A DNA stretch of 64,000 nucleotides, taken from positions 1 through 64,000 of the forward strand of contig NZ_JABBNC010000047.1 in NCBI RefSeq assembly GCF_012933445.1. The letters are read 5' to 3'. The translations under genes and the position numbers were made by a program. This DNA is from Actinoplanes sp. TBRC 11911 (lineage in GTDB: Bacteria; Actinomycetota; Actinomycetes; Mycobacteriales; Micromonosporaceae). Below, piece by piece: positions 51,916 to 61,559 of the stretch; the stretch's first letter is position 1, and each line of letters opens with the position of its first letter. Under the pieces are notes generated by a model that worked only from the letters and a program-made list of their open reading frames with translations, ran no database searches and was not told the origin of the DNA.

Positions 51916-52153
51916 GTCCCGGTAACCATACGGCTCCAGAGCGTCTTGCACATCGCCCACGTTGTCCGCCATTCGCATTTGCCCGGCCAGCGCCGGCCGG
52001 GGCCGGCCGCGCGGACCCGTCGTCCCGGACGCCCGGCCCTGTAGGCCCCGGCGCCCGGCCCTGTTGTCCCAGGTAGAAGTGGCGCACCGGCCTTAACCTG
52101 GTCTTGGAAGCCTCGCCGGGCGCACCTCCCGGCACAGCTAAGGAGACCGACGG

Positions 52154-53392
52154 ATGTCCGACCAGAAGCCGGGCGAGCCCACGGCGGCCGGGGCCGACGA
52201 CCCCGCCCCCACCGAGGCGGGCACCGAAGCGTCGACGGTGGACGCTCCCGCGCGGTGGAGCGGGTCCGCCGCGGTGCCGCCACCCGGGCCGAAGAAGTCC
52301 CGGTTCGCGCGTCGCCAGGCCCGCCTGCAGGACGACGGGACGGCCGCGGACGACGAAGAGGACTGGAAGGACGTGACGCCGGTCGATCCGTGGGCCGGGC
52401 TGGACGCGGATTGGGACGCGTTCCCGCTGGCGCCGGAGTCGCCGACGCTGCCGCCCACGCGCATCGACCAGCCGGTCATGCCGCCGCCGATGCCGCCGCA
52501 GTGGCACCCACCGGCCACCGGCATGCCACCCACCGGAATGCCACCCACCGGAATGCCGCCGATGCCACCCACCGGGATGCCACCCGCTGGGATGCCGCCC
52601 ACCGCCGCGGCCCTTCCGCCCACCGCGCCGGCCGGCCTGCCGCCCTGGATGGCGCCCGCCGCCTGGGCGCCGCCGTCGCAGAACGGCGCGCCCCCGTGGG
52701 CACCGCCGCCGCCGGCACCGCCCGCGAAGCCCCGGAAGAAGAAGCGGGACAAAACGGCCCCGCCGCCACCTCCCCCGCGCACGCCCGCACCGCCGACCCA
52801 GCGACCGCTCCCGCCCCCACCCAGGCGCCGCAAGCGGCACTGGGGACGCCGCTTCCTGCTGCTCAGCCTGCTCGGCGTGGTCTGCTGCTGCGGGGTCCCG
52901 TTCGCGTACTTCCAGGTCCCGGCCTTGCGGCAATACCCGGTCTCGGCCGTCCTGCCGAAGGAGTTCGCCGACCTGCAGCGCCAGGACGACGACGAGAGCA
53001 CGCAGGCCGCCGAGCGCCTCGCCGAGGAACTACGCGGACCGAACGCCAGCACCAGGGGCGTCTTCACCGGCGTCTACGGGGACGAGCTGGGCAAACAGGT
53101 CACCGTGTTCGGGGTGACCGGGTTCCGCCTGGCGCCGGCCACCGACGTGCGGACGCAGCTCAACCGGGTCGCCGACGCCGTCGACCTGACCGACGTCGAG
53201 CCGTTCGACCTGGGTGAGCCCGGCGCGCACGAGCGCTGCGGTGTCGGCCGCGTCGACGACACCTCGACGGTGGTCTGCGCCTGGGCCGACCACGGCAGCC
53301 TGGCGACCGTGCTGCTCACCCGCCGCTCGGTCGATGACAGCGCGGCCCTGGTGGCTCAATTGCGAAGCACGGTTTTGACCCCGCTCCGGTAG
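52154..53392 (+). CDS. Proline-rich membrane-anchored hypothetical protein
   Basis: This 412-residue protein has an acidic, Pro-rich N-terminal cytosolic part with tandem MPPTGMPP-type repeats (about 110-165). A run of basic and proline residues follows (KPRKKKRDK; PPPRRRKRHWGRR), then one membrane helix with a cluster of cysteines (LLLSLLGVVCCCGVPFAYF, about 233-252). The extracytoplasmic domain is of about 155 residues (VFTGVYGDELGKQVTVFGVTGFRL; CGVGRVDDTSTVVCAWADHGSLATVLL, with two cysteines). It was not assigned to a family. It is common for actinomycetes to have such single-pass proteins of unknown role. Confidence 0.8.
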   Translation: MSDQKPGEPTAAGADDPAPTEAGTEASTVDAPARWSGSAAVPPPGPKKSRFARRQARLQDDGTAADDEEDWKDVTPVDPWAGLDADWDAFPLAPESPTLPPTRIDQPVMPPPMPPQWHPPATGMPPTGMPPTGMPPMPPTGMPPAGMPPTAAALPPTAPAGLPPWMAPAAWAPPSQNGAPPWAPPPPAPPAKPRKKKRDKTAPPPPPPRTPAPPTQRPLPPPPRRRKRHWGRRFLLLSLLGVVCCCGVPFAYFQVPALRQYPVSAVLPKEFADLQRQDDDESTQAAERLAEELRGPNASTRGVFTGVYGDELGKQVTVFGVTGFRLAPATDVRTQLNRVADAVDLTDVEPFDLGEPGAHERCGVGRVDDTSTVVCAWADHGSLATVLLTRRSVDDSAALVAQLRSTVLTPLR

Positions 53393-53407
53393 GGCAACCC
53401 GGGGATC

Positions 53408-54850
53408 ATGAAGCGTCGCTGGCTGTTCGCCGACCAGCTCGGGCCGCACTTCCTGGACGAGCCCGGCCAGCCCGTGCTGCTCGTCGAGTCCAAGGCGGTG
53501 TTCCGGCGCCGCGTGTTCCACCGTCAGAAGGCGCACCTCGTGCTCTCCGCGCTGCGGCACCGCGCGGCCGGCGACGACCGGGTCCGGCTGGTACGCGCCG
53601 AGACGTACGCGGAGGCGATCACCGAACCGGTCAGCGTCTGCCATCCCACCTCACGCGGCGCGCGCCGCCTGGTGCAAAGACTGAAAAATACGGAAATGTT
53701 GCCGCCGCGCGGGTTCGCCACCACGCCCGAGGACTTCGTGACCTGGGCCAACGGACGGAAAAGCCTGCGCATGGAGGACTTCTACCGGGACGCGCGGCGA
53801 CGGCACGGCGTGCTGATGGAGGGCGACGAACCCCTGGGCGGCGTGTGGAACCTGGACGCCGAGAACCGGGAGCCCCCGCCCCGCGGCGCCGGCCACCTGG
53901 ACGTTCCGCCCCCGCCACCGATCGCCGACGACGAGATCGACGCCGAGGTCCGCGCCGATCTGGACCGCTGGCAGCACGAGGACGGCATCGAGTTCGTCGG
54001 CACCGACGGCCCGCGGCTGTTCCCGGTGACCCGCACCGAGGCCCTCGCCCGGCTGCGGCACTTCATCGAATACCGGCTGCCCGCGTTCGGCCCGTACGAG
54101 GACGCGATGCTGGCCGGCGACCCGCTGATGGCACACAGCATGCTGAGCGCCTCGATGAATCTGGGACTGCTCGACCCGCTGGAGGTCATCGGGCGCGTCG
54201 AACGGGCGTACCGGGAAGGCTCTGTGCCGTTGCGAAGCGCCGAGGGGTTCATCCGGCAGATCCTCGGCTGGCGCGACTTCGTCTGGCATCTGTACTGGTA
54301 TTTCGAGCCCGGCTACCGCGCCTCCAACGAGCTACGGGCGCGTCGGGAGCTGCCGAAGTGGTTCGCCGAGCTGGACGCCGACGCGGTGCAGGCGCGCTGT
54401 CTCAGTAACGTGCTGGCGGGCGTGCGCGATCGCGGCTGGGTGCACCACATTCCGCGGCTCATGGTGCTCGGCAACTACGCCATGCAGCACGGCTGGCGTC
54501 CGGCAGCGGTGGCGGACTGGTTCCATCGCTGCTTCGTGGACGGCTACGAGTGGGTGATGACGGCGAACGTGGTCGGCATGAGCCAGTACGCCGACGCGGG
54601 CCGGATGAGCACGAAGCCGTACGCCGCGGGTGGGGCCTACATCAACCGGATGAGCGACTACTGCGGAGGCTGCCGCTACGACCCGAAGGCGCGCACCGGG
54701 GACGCCGCCTGCCCGTACACGGCCGGCTACTGGAGCTTCCTGGCCCGCAACGAGGAGGCGCTGGCCGGTAACCATCGGATGCGCCAGCAGCTGCGCGGAC
54801 TGCACCGCCTCGACGATCTGGACGCCATCGTGGAGCGACCGAGGCCCTAG
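53408..54850 (+). CDS. Iron-sulfur cryptochrome/photolyase family protein (FeS-BCP, PhrB-type)
   Basis: This 480-residue protein resembles bacterial (6-4) photolyases. An N-terminal DUF523-like photolyase region (RWLFADQLGPHFL) precedes the FAD-binding helical domain (SMLSASMNLGLLDPLEV; GFIRQILGWRDFVWHLYW; MVLGNYAMQHGWRP). The four cysteines expected to hold a 4Fe-4S cluster are present: Cys331 in ARCLSNV and Cys419, Cys422 and Cys435 in the CGGCRYDPKARTGDAAC segment. It probably repairs UV photoproducts using blue light. The ATG follows the proline-rich gene by 15 bp and may share its transcript. Its 3' end overlaps the acyltransferase gene by 4 bp, convergently. Confidence 0.93.
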   Translation: MKRRWLFADQLGPHFLDEPGQPVLLVESKAVFRRRVFHRQKAHLVLSALRHRAAGDDRVRLVRAETYAEAITEPVSVCHPTSRGARRLVQRLKNTEMLPPRGFATTPEDFVTWANGRKSLRMEDFYRDARRRHGVLMEGDEPLGGVWNLDAENREPPPRGAGHLDVPPPPPIADDEIDAEVRADLDRWQHEDGIEFVGTDGPRLFPVTRTEALARLRHFIEYRLPAFGPYEDAMLAGDPLMAHSMLSASMNLGLLDPLEVIGRVERAYREGSVPLRSAEGFIRQILGWRDFVWHLYWYFEPGYRASNELRARRELPKWFAELDADAVQARCLSNVLAGVRDRGWVHHIPRLMVLGNYAMQHGWRPAAVADWFHRCFVDGYEWVMTANVVGMSQYADAGRMSTKPYAAGGAYINRMSDYCGGCRYDPKARTGDAACPYTAGYWSFLARNEEALAGNHRMRQQLRGLHRLDDLDAIVERPRP

Positions 54851-55524
54851 ACGTCCTTCGGTGGCTTGGCCGGGGCGTACGTCGGGACGTACTCCTGGCC
54901 GGTCAGTTTCTGGATCTCCGACATGACGTGGTCGGTGAGCGTCCGCAGCGACGTCCTGTCCTCCGGATGCCCGACCGTCTCGATCGGCTTGCCGAACTTG
55001 ATGGTGACCGTGCCGCGGGAGAATTTTGGATACATCCGCCCGATCGGCTGCACCTTGTCGGTGCCGAGCGTGCCCACCGGGACGATCGGCACGCCGGCCG
55101 CCACCGCGAGTCGTGCCACCCCGGTGCGCCCACGGTAGAGCTTGCCGTCCGGCGAGCGGGTGCCCTCCGGATAGATCACCACGGCGTCGCCGCCCTTCAG
55201 CACCGGGACCGCGCCGTCGAAGGCCTCGAGCGCCGCCCGGCCACCTTTGCGCTCGACCGGGATCGCGCCGAGGCCGTGCATCAGGTTGCGGCTGAACCAG
55301 CCGTTGATGCCGGTGCCCTCGAAGTAGTCGCTCTTCGCCCAGAAGGCCAGGTGCCGCGGCACGGTGGCGCCGATGAACAGCTCGTCCGCCACCGAGAGGT
55401 GGTTGCCGGCGAAGATCACACCGCCGCTGCGCGGGACATGCTCGAGGCCCTCGACATGCGGATGCCAGCCGTACGTCAGCGCACTGCCGACTGTCAGCCT
55501 GCCGATCGTATAGAGCAGCGGCAA
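54847..55524 (-). CDS. 1-acyl-sn-glycerol-3-phosphate acyltransferase
   Basis: This 225-residue membrane-associated PlsC-type acyltransferase has the catalytic NHxxxxD-type motif in GNHLSVADE (about residues 40-48), the second block LGAIPVERKGGRAALEA and the third YPEGTRSPDGKLYRGRTG (key part PEGTRS). It adds the second acyl chain to lysophosphatidic acid in phospholipid synthesis; other acceptors are possible. The start is TTG at 55524, six bases after GGAGG. It lies about 95 bp downstream of ileS on the same strand. Confidence 0.92.
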   Translation of the reverse strand: MPLLYTIGRLTVGSALTYGWHPHVEGLEHVPRSGGVIFAGNHLSVADELFIGATVPRHLAFWAKSDYFEGTGINGWFSRNLMHGLGAIPVERKGGRAALEAFDGAVPVLKGGDAVVIYPEGTRSPDGKLYRGRTGVARLAVAAGVPIVPVGTLGTDKVQPIGRMYPKFSRGTVTIKFGKPIETVGHPEDRTSLRTLTDHVMSEIQKLTGQEYVPTYAPAKPPKDV

Positions 55525-55618
55525 CGGGGTCCTCCGGAACGAAATACTTGACGGTGGAGCATGAGGGTAGCGGAGCGAGCCCGGACAAGCATCATGCCCG
55601 GGCTCGCCAGCAGCTCAT

Positions 55619-58600
55619 TCACTCGGTCCGGGACACCGTCACGGTCACCCGCTCGTCGTCGCCGACCTCACCGTCGAAGCCCCGCTCGATCCGGTCGAAG
55701 CTCACCGCGGTCGCCAGCGTCTCGCCGGCCACGAAGTCGCGGTGCGCCTCGACCGCCTGCCGCACGCCGTCGGAGGCCGACACGACCAGCGCGATCCGGT
55801 CGGACACGTCCAGGCCGGCGTCGCGCCGGGCCTGCTGCACCACCCGGATCACGTCCCGGGCCAGGCCCTCCGCGGCCAGTTCCGGGGTCACCGCGGTGTC
55901 CAGCACGACCACGCCCGCGCCACCGGCCAGCGGCGCGGAGTTCGCCACGTCGGCGGCGACCAGCTTCAGCTCGTACTCACCATCCTGGAGCGTCACCCCG
56001 GCGGCGACCGGCGCGCCGTCGACGAGCTCCCACTCCCCGGCCTTGACCGCCTTGATCACCTGCTGCACCTGCTTGCCGACACGCGGGCCGAGCGCCCGGG
56101 GCACGACCGTGAGGACCCGCTGCGAGAACGCGGCCACGTCGCCGGTGAAAACGACATCCTTGACGTTCACCTCGTCTTTGAGCAGATCACCCAGGTCGGC
56201 CAGCCGCGGCGCGTCGGCGGTGGCCACCGTCATCCGGGCCAGCGGCAGCCGCACCCGCAGCGCTCGGGCCTTGCGCAGCGACAGGCCGGCCGAGGCCACG
56301 TCGCGGATCGCGTCCATCGACGCGACCAGGTCGTGGTCGGCGGGGAACGCGTCCGCGGACGGCCAGTCGGCCAGGTGCACCGAGCGGTCGCCGGTCAGGC
56401 CGCGCCAGATCTCCTCGGTGGTCAGCGGCGCCAGCGGGGCGACCACCCGGCACAGCGTCTCGAGGACGGTGGCCAGGGTGTCGAACGCGTCGACGTCGCC
56501 GGCCCAGAAACGGTCCCGGGAGCGGCGCACGTACCAGTTGGTCAGCGCGTCGAGGTAGGAGCGCACCGAGTTCGCCGCGCCCGAGATGTCGTACTCGTCC
56601 ATCTGCTTCTCGACGTCGCTGACCAGCTCACCCGTCTTGGCGAGGATGTACCGGTCGAGCAGATGCGTGGAGTCCGTCCGAAATGTCGCGAAATGTCCCG
56701 AAGCATTTGCATAAAGGCTGAAGAAGTACCAGACGTTCCACAGCGGAAGCAGCACCTGACGCACCGAGTCCCGGATCGCCGTCTCGGTGACCGCCATGTC
56801 CCCACCCCGTAGCACCGGCGACGACATCAGCATCCAGCGCATGGCATCCGACCCATAAGTGTCGAAAGCCTGGTACACATCCGGATAATTCCGCAAAGAC
56901 TTGGACATCTTGCGACCGTCCTCGCCCAGCAGGATGCCGTGGCTGAGACAGTTCCGGAAGGCGGGCCGGTCGAACAGCGCCGTCGCCAGCACGTGCATCG
57001 TGTAGAACCAGCCGCGGGTCTGCCCGATGTACTCGACGATGAAGTCACCCGGGTAGTGGTGCTCGAACCAGTCCTTGTTCTCGAACGGGTAATGCACCTG
57101 GGCGAACGGCATCGACCCCGACTCGAACCAGCAGTCCAGCACCTCGGGCACGCGCCGCATCATCGACTTCCCGGTCGGGTCGTCCGGGTTCGGCCGCACC
57201 AGGTCGTCCACATAGGGCCGGTGCAGATCCTTGATCGACACCCCGAAGTCCCGCTGCAGTTCCTCGTACGACCCGTAGACGTCCACCCGCGGATAGGCCG
57301 GATCGTCCGACTTCCACACCGGGATCGGCGAGCCCCAGAAGCGGTTCCGGGAGATCGACCAGTCCCGCGCGTTGGCCAGCCACTTACCGAACGAGCCGTC
57401 CTTGATGTGTGCCGGCGTCCAGGTGATCTCCTGGTTCAGCTCGACCATCCGGTCCCGGAACGTCGTCACCGCCACGAACCACGACGACACCGCCTTGTAG
57501 ACCAGCGGGGTGTCGCAGCGCCAGCAGTGCGGGTACGAGTGCGTGTAACCCTCGTGCCGCAGCACCACCTTCTTGTCTTTCAGCACGGCGATGATCGGCT
57601 TGTTGGCCTCGAAGACCTGCACGCCCTGCCACGGCTCGACCAGCGAGGTGAACCGGGTGTGCTCGTCGACCGTCACGATCGTCGGGATCCCGGCCGCGTT
57701 GCAGACGTTCTGGTCGTCCTCGCCGAAGGCCGGCGCCTGGTGCACGACCCCGGTGCCGTCCTCGTCGCTCACATAGTCGGCGGCGAGCACCTGGAACGCG
57801 TTCGGCCCGGCCTGCTCGACGAGGAAGTCGAACAGCGGCTCGTAGCGACGCCCGGCCAGGTCCCGCCCTTTGACGCTGCCGACCTGCTCAAAACCTTCAA
57901 GTTCCTTCCCGTACGCCGACACGCGCGACTCGCCCATGATCAGCTTCTCGCCGTCCGGGTTCTGCAGGATCGCGTACGAGATGTCCGGGCCCACGGCGAG
58001 CGCGAGATTCGACGGCAGCGTCCACGGCGTGGTGGTCCAGACGGCGATCTTCTCACCGGTCTCCAGCCGGAACGTGACGGTCAGCGCCGGGTCGGTCCGG
58101 TCGCGGTAGACGTCGTCCATCCGGGTCTCGGTGTTGGACAGCGGCGTCTCGCACCGGAAGCAGTACGCGAGCACCCGGAAGCCCTCGTAGACCAGGCCCT
58201 TCTCATGCAGCGTCTTGAACGCCCACATGACCGACTCCATGTAGCTGGGGTCGAGGGTCTTGTAGTCGTCGGAGAAGTCGACCCAGCGGGCCTGGCGCGT
58301 GACGTAACGCTCCCAGTCCTTGGTGTACGCGAGCACGGACGTCCGGCAGGCCTCGTTGAACTTGTCGATGCCCAGCTCGACGATCTGCGCCTTGGTGGTG
58401 ATCCCGAGCTGCTTCTCGGCCTCGACCTCGGCGGGCAGGCCGTGGGTGTCCCAGCCGAAGCGGCGCTCCACGTGCTTGCCCCGCATCGACTGGTAGCGCG
58501 GGACGACATCCTTGACGTAGCCGGTGAACAGGTGCCCGTAGTGCGGCAGCCCGTTGGCGAACGGCGGCCCGTCGTAGAAGACGTACTCGTTGTCGCCGTC

Positions 58601-58738
58601 GGCACCGGCCGGGCGCTGCGCGACGGACGCCTCGAACGTCTTGTCGGCCGCCCAGTGGTCGAGCACCGCGCGCTCGACCGCGGGCAGGTCCGGGCTGGCC
58701 GGTACGCCGGTGGCGTCGGTGTGCTGCGGATAGGCCAT
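55619..58738 (-). CDS. ileS: Isoleucyl-tRNA synthetase
   Basis: This 1039-residue class I synthetase has the HIGH motif as HYGH in GLPHYGHLFTGY (about 64-75), CP1 editing domain, and KMSKS in GRKMSKSLRNYP (about 620-631). The length and C-terminal region fit the longer type-2 IleRS found in many actinobacteria rather than the shorter E. coli type. It charges tRNA-Ile and edits valine. A T-box leader lies upstream (58750-58960), so expression rises when uncharged tRNA-Ile accumulates. The ATG at 58738 follows GAGGAG in the T-box sequestrator. Confidence 0.97.
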   Translation of the reverse strand: MAYPQHTDATGVPASPDLPAVERAVLDHWAADKTFEASVAQRPAGADGDNEYVFYDGPPFANGLPHYGHLFTGYVKDVVPRYQSMRGKHVERRFGWDTHGLPAEVEAEKQLGITTKAQIVELGIDKFNEACRTSVLAYTKDWERYVTRQARWVDFSDDYKTLDPSYMESVMWAFKTLHEKGLVYEGFRVLAYCFRCETPLSNTETRMDDVYRDRTDPALTVTFRLETGEKIAVWTTTPWTLPSNLALAVGPDISYAILQNPDGEKLIMGESRVSAYGKELEGFEQVGSVKGRDLAGRRYEPLFDFLVEQAGPNAFQVLAADYVSDEDGTGVVHQAPAFGEDDQNVCNAAGIPTIVTVDEHTRFTSLVEPWQGVQVFEANKPIIAVLKDKKVVLRHEGYTHSYPHCWRCDTPLVYKAVSSWFVAVTTFRDRMVELNQEITWTPAHIKDGSFGKWLANARDWSISRNRFWGSPIPVWKSDDPAYPRVDVYGSYEELQRDFGVSIKDLHRPYVDDLVRPNPDDPTGKSMMRRVPEVLDCWFESGSMPFAQVHYPFENKDWFEHHYPGDFIVEYIGQTRGWFYTMHVLATALFDRPAFRNCLSHGILLGEDGRKMSKSLRNYPDVYQAFDTYGSDAMRWMLMSSPVLRGGDMAVTETAIRDSVRQVLLPLWNVWYFFSLYANASGHFATFRTDSTHLLDRYILAKTGELVSDVEKQMDEYDISGAANSVRSYLDALTNWYVRRSRDRFWAGDVDAFDTLATVLETLCRVVAPLAPLTTEEIWRGLTGDRSVHLADWPSADAFPADHDLVASMDAIRDVASAGLSLRKARALRVRLPLARMTVATADAPRLADLGDLLKDEVNVKDVVFTGDVAAFSQRVLTVVPRALGPRVGKQVQQVIKAVKAGEWELVDGAPVAAGVTLQDGEYELKLVAADVANSAPLAGGAGVVVLDTAVTPELAAEGLARDVIRVVQQARRDAGLDVSDRIALVVSASDGVRQAVEAHRDFVAGETLATAVSFDRIERGFDGEVGDDERVTVTVSRTE

Positions 58739-58749
58739 CGGTGGTCCGC

Positions 58750-58960
58750 TCTCCTCGTACAGTCATCGTTTCGACTGCGAGGACGAGCGTTTGGGCCCGC
58801 GGTACCACCTCGCTTGACGGCCGTCGGCCGCCCGCTCATTCCCGGCTTTCGCACGCGTGCCGACAACGCCCGGCTCTACTAGGGCCTCTCCGACCCGTTC
58901 TTCCGAAGGCTCCCCGGTGATGGCCGGTTCAAAGCCTGCGCCCCACCAACGATACCGGCC
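58750..58960 (-). promoter_or_regulatory. T-box riboswitch (Ile, translational type)
   Basis: The minus strand carries the T-box sequence GGTGGTACCGCGG (58809-58797). Upstream is a short Stem I with the AUC specifier codon (58921-58919) in the context GCCATCACCGGGGAGCC. Downstream, CCTCGCAGTC can pair with GACTGTACGAGG, hiding the GAGGAG ribosome-binding site of ileS just before 58738. This matches the short-stem, translation-controlling T-boxes of actinobacterial ileS genes. The left end is approximate. Confidence 0.88.
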
Positions 58961-59423
58961 CCCGCCCACGCCCCTCGAACGAGTATCCGCACCCCCAGAG
59001 CGCCAGCTGTGTGAACGCGCGCCGCCCAGAGCCGCACAGCTCCCCACACCAGCGCCCACCCACCCCGGGTGCGGGGAGCTGCGACGTCCCCACGGGCGCA
59101 CCTCCCCACACCGCGGGCGCCACCCCGACGCGTGGGCATCTACGACGCTGAGAGCGACGCAACTCCCCACACCCCGGGCGCCACCCCGATCCGTGGGCAC
59201 CTACGACGCTGAGAGCGACGCAACTCCCCACACCCCGGGCGGCACCCCGACCCGTGGGCATCTACGACGCTGAGAGCGACGCAACTCCCCACACCGCTAC
59301 TGGCCACGTCAGTCGGCCTGGGTGGCAGCTCCGCCCGGCGCGGGCGGCAAAGGCGTAGGCACGACGGACGTCGCCGTGTGCCACGGGACTTTGCCAGCCC
59401 GTACGGGAAAAGGAAGTTGATCT
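58961..59423. other. Gene-free region with tandem repeats upstream of the ileS leader
   Basis: No gene is supported here. It contains the likely ileS promoter region, degenerate CTCCCCACACC motifs and the 61-bp tandem repeat at 59087-59297. Downstream of the repeat, 59298-59423 lies beyond the phoD stop and shows no clear terminator. Confidence 0.55.
59087..59297. repeat. 61-bp tandem repeat, about 3.4 copies
   Basis: The motif ACGACGCTGAGAGCGACGCA occurs at 59142, 59203 and 59264, exactly 61 bp apart, each followed by ACTCCCCACACC. Neighbouring units differ by a few bases. A degenerate copy precedes them from about 59087. Confidence 0.85.
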
Positions 59424-60959
59424 TCAGGCGTGCAGCGTCGTTGACCAGAGTGAGTTGCCGTCGCGGTCGCGCAGGTAGACGGTCAATTCACCGGACGAAC
59501 TGATCTCCACCTCGCCGAAGTGCTGGTAGCCCTCGGCCGGGGAGGCGTTGGCGACCGGCGGAGCGTGCACGAAGGCCGTCCGCGGACCAAACGTGCCATC
59601 CAGCGCGTTCGGGCCGAAAGCGCCCGCGTGCGCCGGGCCGGAGACGAACTCCCAGAACGGCGTGAAGTCCTGGATCGAAGCCCGCGCCGGGTCGTAGTGC
59701 TGCGCGGCGGTGTAGTGCACGTCAGCGGTCAGGAACACGATGCCGGTCACGCCGTGCCGGTGCGCCGACTGCAGGACCTGCGCGAACTCCAGCTCGCGGC
59801 CCTTCGGAGCGCCATTGTCGCCCTGCGCGACACCCTCCTGCGTGCCGGGGTCGTCCGGCACCACCAGACCGAGCGGCAGGTCGTTGGCGATGATCTTCCA
59901 GGTGGCCTTCGACTGCCGGAGACCGTTGATCAGCCAGTCACGTTGCTCGCTGCCGAGGAGGCCACGCTTCGGGTCCGCGTACACGTCGCCGTCGTTGGGG
60001 TCCTTGAAGGTGCGCATGTCGAGGATGAAGATGTCGAGCAGCGGCCCGTGCGAGATCTTGCGGTAGACCGGCCCGCTCGCCGACGGGATCGGCACCCACT
60101 CGTGATAGGCGTGGTGGGCGTGGCGGGCGAGCACGTTGACCCGCTTCTCGGTGTAACGCGCGTCGGTGAGGATCTCCCCCGGGTACCAGTTGTTCAGCAC
60201 CTCGTGGTCGTCCCACTGGTTGATCTGCGCGACCTCGCCCATGAACCGCTTGTACGAGTCGTCGGTCAGGTTGTAGGCGTACTGCCCGCGGTACTCGTCC
60301 AGCGTCTCGGCGACCTTGCTCTTCGCCTCGGTCACGCCCGCGTTCTGCCAGATCCGCCCGTCCGGCAGCGTGATCGGGCTGCTGCTCAGCGGCCCGTCGG
60401 CGTACACGGTGTCGCCGCTGTGCAGCAGAAAGTCCGGCTTGCGCCGCCGCATCGACTCGAAAAGCTTCATTCCCCCGTACGCCGGATCGATGCCCCACCC
60501 TTGGCCGGCCACGTCGCCGGTCCACACGAAGCGGATGTCCGACCGGTCCGCCGGGGCGGTGCGCAGCGACCCGGACAGCGGCGAGCTGAACAGCCCGGGC
60601 CGGTCCAGACTCTCCACCTTCACCCGGTAGTAGATCTTCTCGCCGGACGGCAGGTTGCCCAGCTTCACCTTGCCGGTGAAGTCGGTGTCCGGGGTGACGA
60701 TCGGCCCGCGCACCAGGCGCGACCCGCGGAAGTCGGGGCGGCGGCTGGCCTGCACCCAGAGGCGGCCGGGCCGGTCCGCGCGGGTCCAGACGATCGCCGA
60801 GTCCTTGGTGGCGTCCCCGCTCTGAATGCCGTGGGTGAGCACGGGGCGGGTGCCGCCGGACGCGAACGCCGGGGCTTCGAAGATCGCGCCACCGGTGAGG
60901 CCGGCGACACCGCTGGCGACACCGGCCCGCAGGAGGTTCCGTCGGGAGATCGAGGTCAT
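59424..60959 (-). CDS. phoD: Tat-exported PhoD-type alkaline phosphatase
   Basis: This 511-residue protein has a Tat signal (SRRNLLRAGVASGVAGLTGG, twin arginine at residues 6-7), then an immunoglobulin-like domain and a metallophosphatase domain. Candidate ligands are in VWTGDVAGQG, LHSGDTVYAD, INQWDDHEV and FLTADVHYTAAQHY, typical of PhoD with Ca2+/Fe3+. It releases phosphate from phosphodiesters or monoesters outside the cell during phosphate limitation. ATG at 60959. It is divergent from nothing close by and lies downstream of ndk on the same strand. Confidence 0.93.
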   Translation of the reverse strand: MTSISRRNLLRAGVASGVAGLTGGAIFEAPAFASGGTRPVLTHGIQSGDATKDSAIVWTRADRPGRLWVQASRRPDFRGSRLVRGPIVTPDTDFTGKVKLGNLPSGEKIYYRVKVESLDRPGLFSSPLSGSLRTAPADRSDIRFVWTGDVAGQGWGIDPAYGGMKLFESMRRRKPDFLLHSGDTVYADGPLSSSPITLPDGRIWQNAGVTEAKSKVAETLDEYRGQYAYNLTDDSYKRFMGEVAQINQWDDHEVLNNWYPGEILTDARYTEKRVNVLARHAHHAYHEWVPIPSASGPVYRKISHGPLLDIFILDMRTFKDPNDGDVYADPKRGLLGSEQRDWLINGLRQSKATWKIIANDLPLGLVVPDDPGTQEGVAQGDNGAPKGRELEFAQVLQSAHRHGVTGIVFLTADVHYTAAQHYDPARASIQDFTPFWEFVSGPAHAGAFGPNALDGTFGPRTAFVHAPPVANASPAEGYQHFGEVEISSSGELTVYLRDRDGNSLWSTTLHA

Positions 60960-61004
60960 ACGTTGATGCCTATCGACCTCATGTGGCGCTGAGGTGGCGC
61001 TCTC

Positions 61005-61421
61005 CTAAATCTTCGGGAACCAGAGGGCCAGCTCACGCTCCGCGCTGGCCGGGGAGTCCGAGGCGTGCACCAGGTTCTCCCGGTTCGACAGGGAGAAGTC
61101 GCCGCGGATCGTGCCGGCGGCCGCCTTACGGCCGTCGGTCGAGCCGATCATGGCCCGGATCACCTCGATGACGTCGTCACCGGAGAGCACCAGCGCCAGC
61201 AGCGGGCCGCTGGTCATGAACTCCTTCAGCGGCGGGTAGAACGCCTTGGCCACGTGCTCGGCGTAGTGCTGGTCGGCGAGCGCGGCGTCCATCACGCGCA
61301 TTTCCAGCGCCTCGATGACCAGGCCCTTACGCTCGAAGCGAGCGAGGATTTCGCCGGCCAGGCCGCGCCGGAGCCCATCGGGCTTGATCAGGACGAGCGA
61401 ACGCTCGGTGGTGCTGGACAC
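61005..61421 (-). CDS. ndk: Nucleoside diphosphate kinase
   Basis: This 138-residue protein has the ndk signature ERSLVLIKPDGLRRGLAGEIL and the active-site histidine in NLVHASDSPASAERELALWF (key part NLVHASDSP). It transfers the gamma phosphate between nucleoside tri- and diphosphates through a phosphohistidine. The ATG at 61421 follows GGAG. Length and sequence are normal. It lies between phoD and the divergent VOC fusion gene. No special regulation is evident. Confidence 0.97.
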   Translation of the reverse strand: MSSTTERSLVLIKPDGLRRGLAGEILARFERKGLVIEALEMRVMDAALADQHYAEHVAKAFYPPLKEFMTSGPLLALVLSGDDVIEVIRAMIGSTDGRKAAAGTIRGDFSLSNRENLVHASDSPASAERELALWFPKI

Positions 61422-61559
61422 GCAGATCCTCCAGGACGTGACGCCAACTACGGCGGGTTCAGCCTATCGGTACCCGGATCGGGGCCGACGGCTACATACC
61501 GCACTTCCGCTGGGACGGCGCCGCGCAATAACCTGACCGTAACGAGCGGGAGGTCCACA

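Noticed and set aside
56939..58882. Long plus-strand open frame opposite ileS
   Set aside because: It runs through the T-box and the ileS coding sequence and lacks recognisable motifs.
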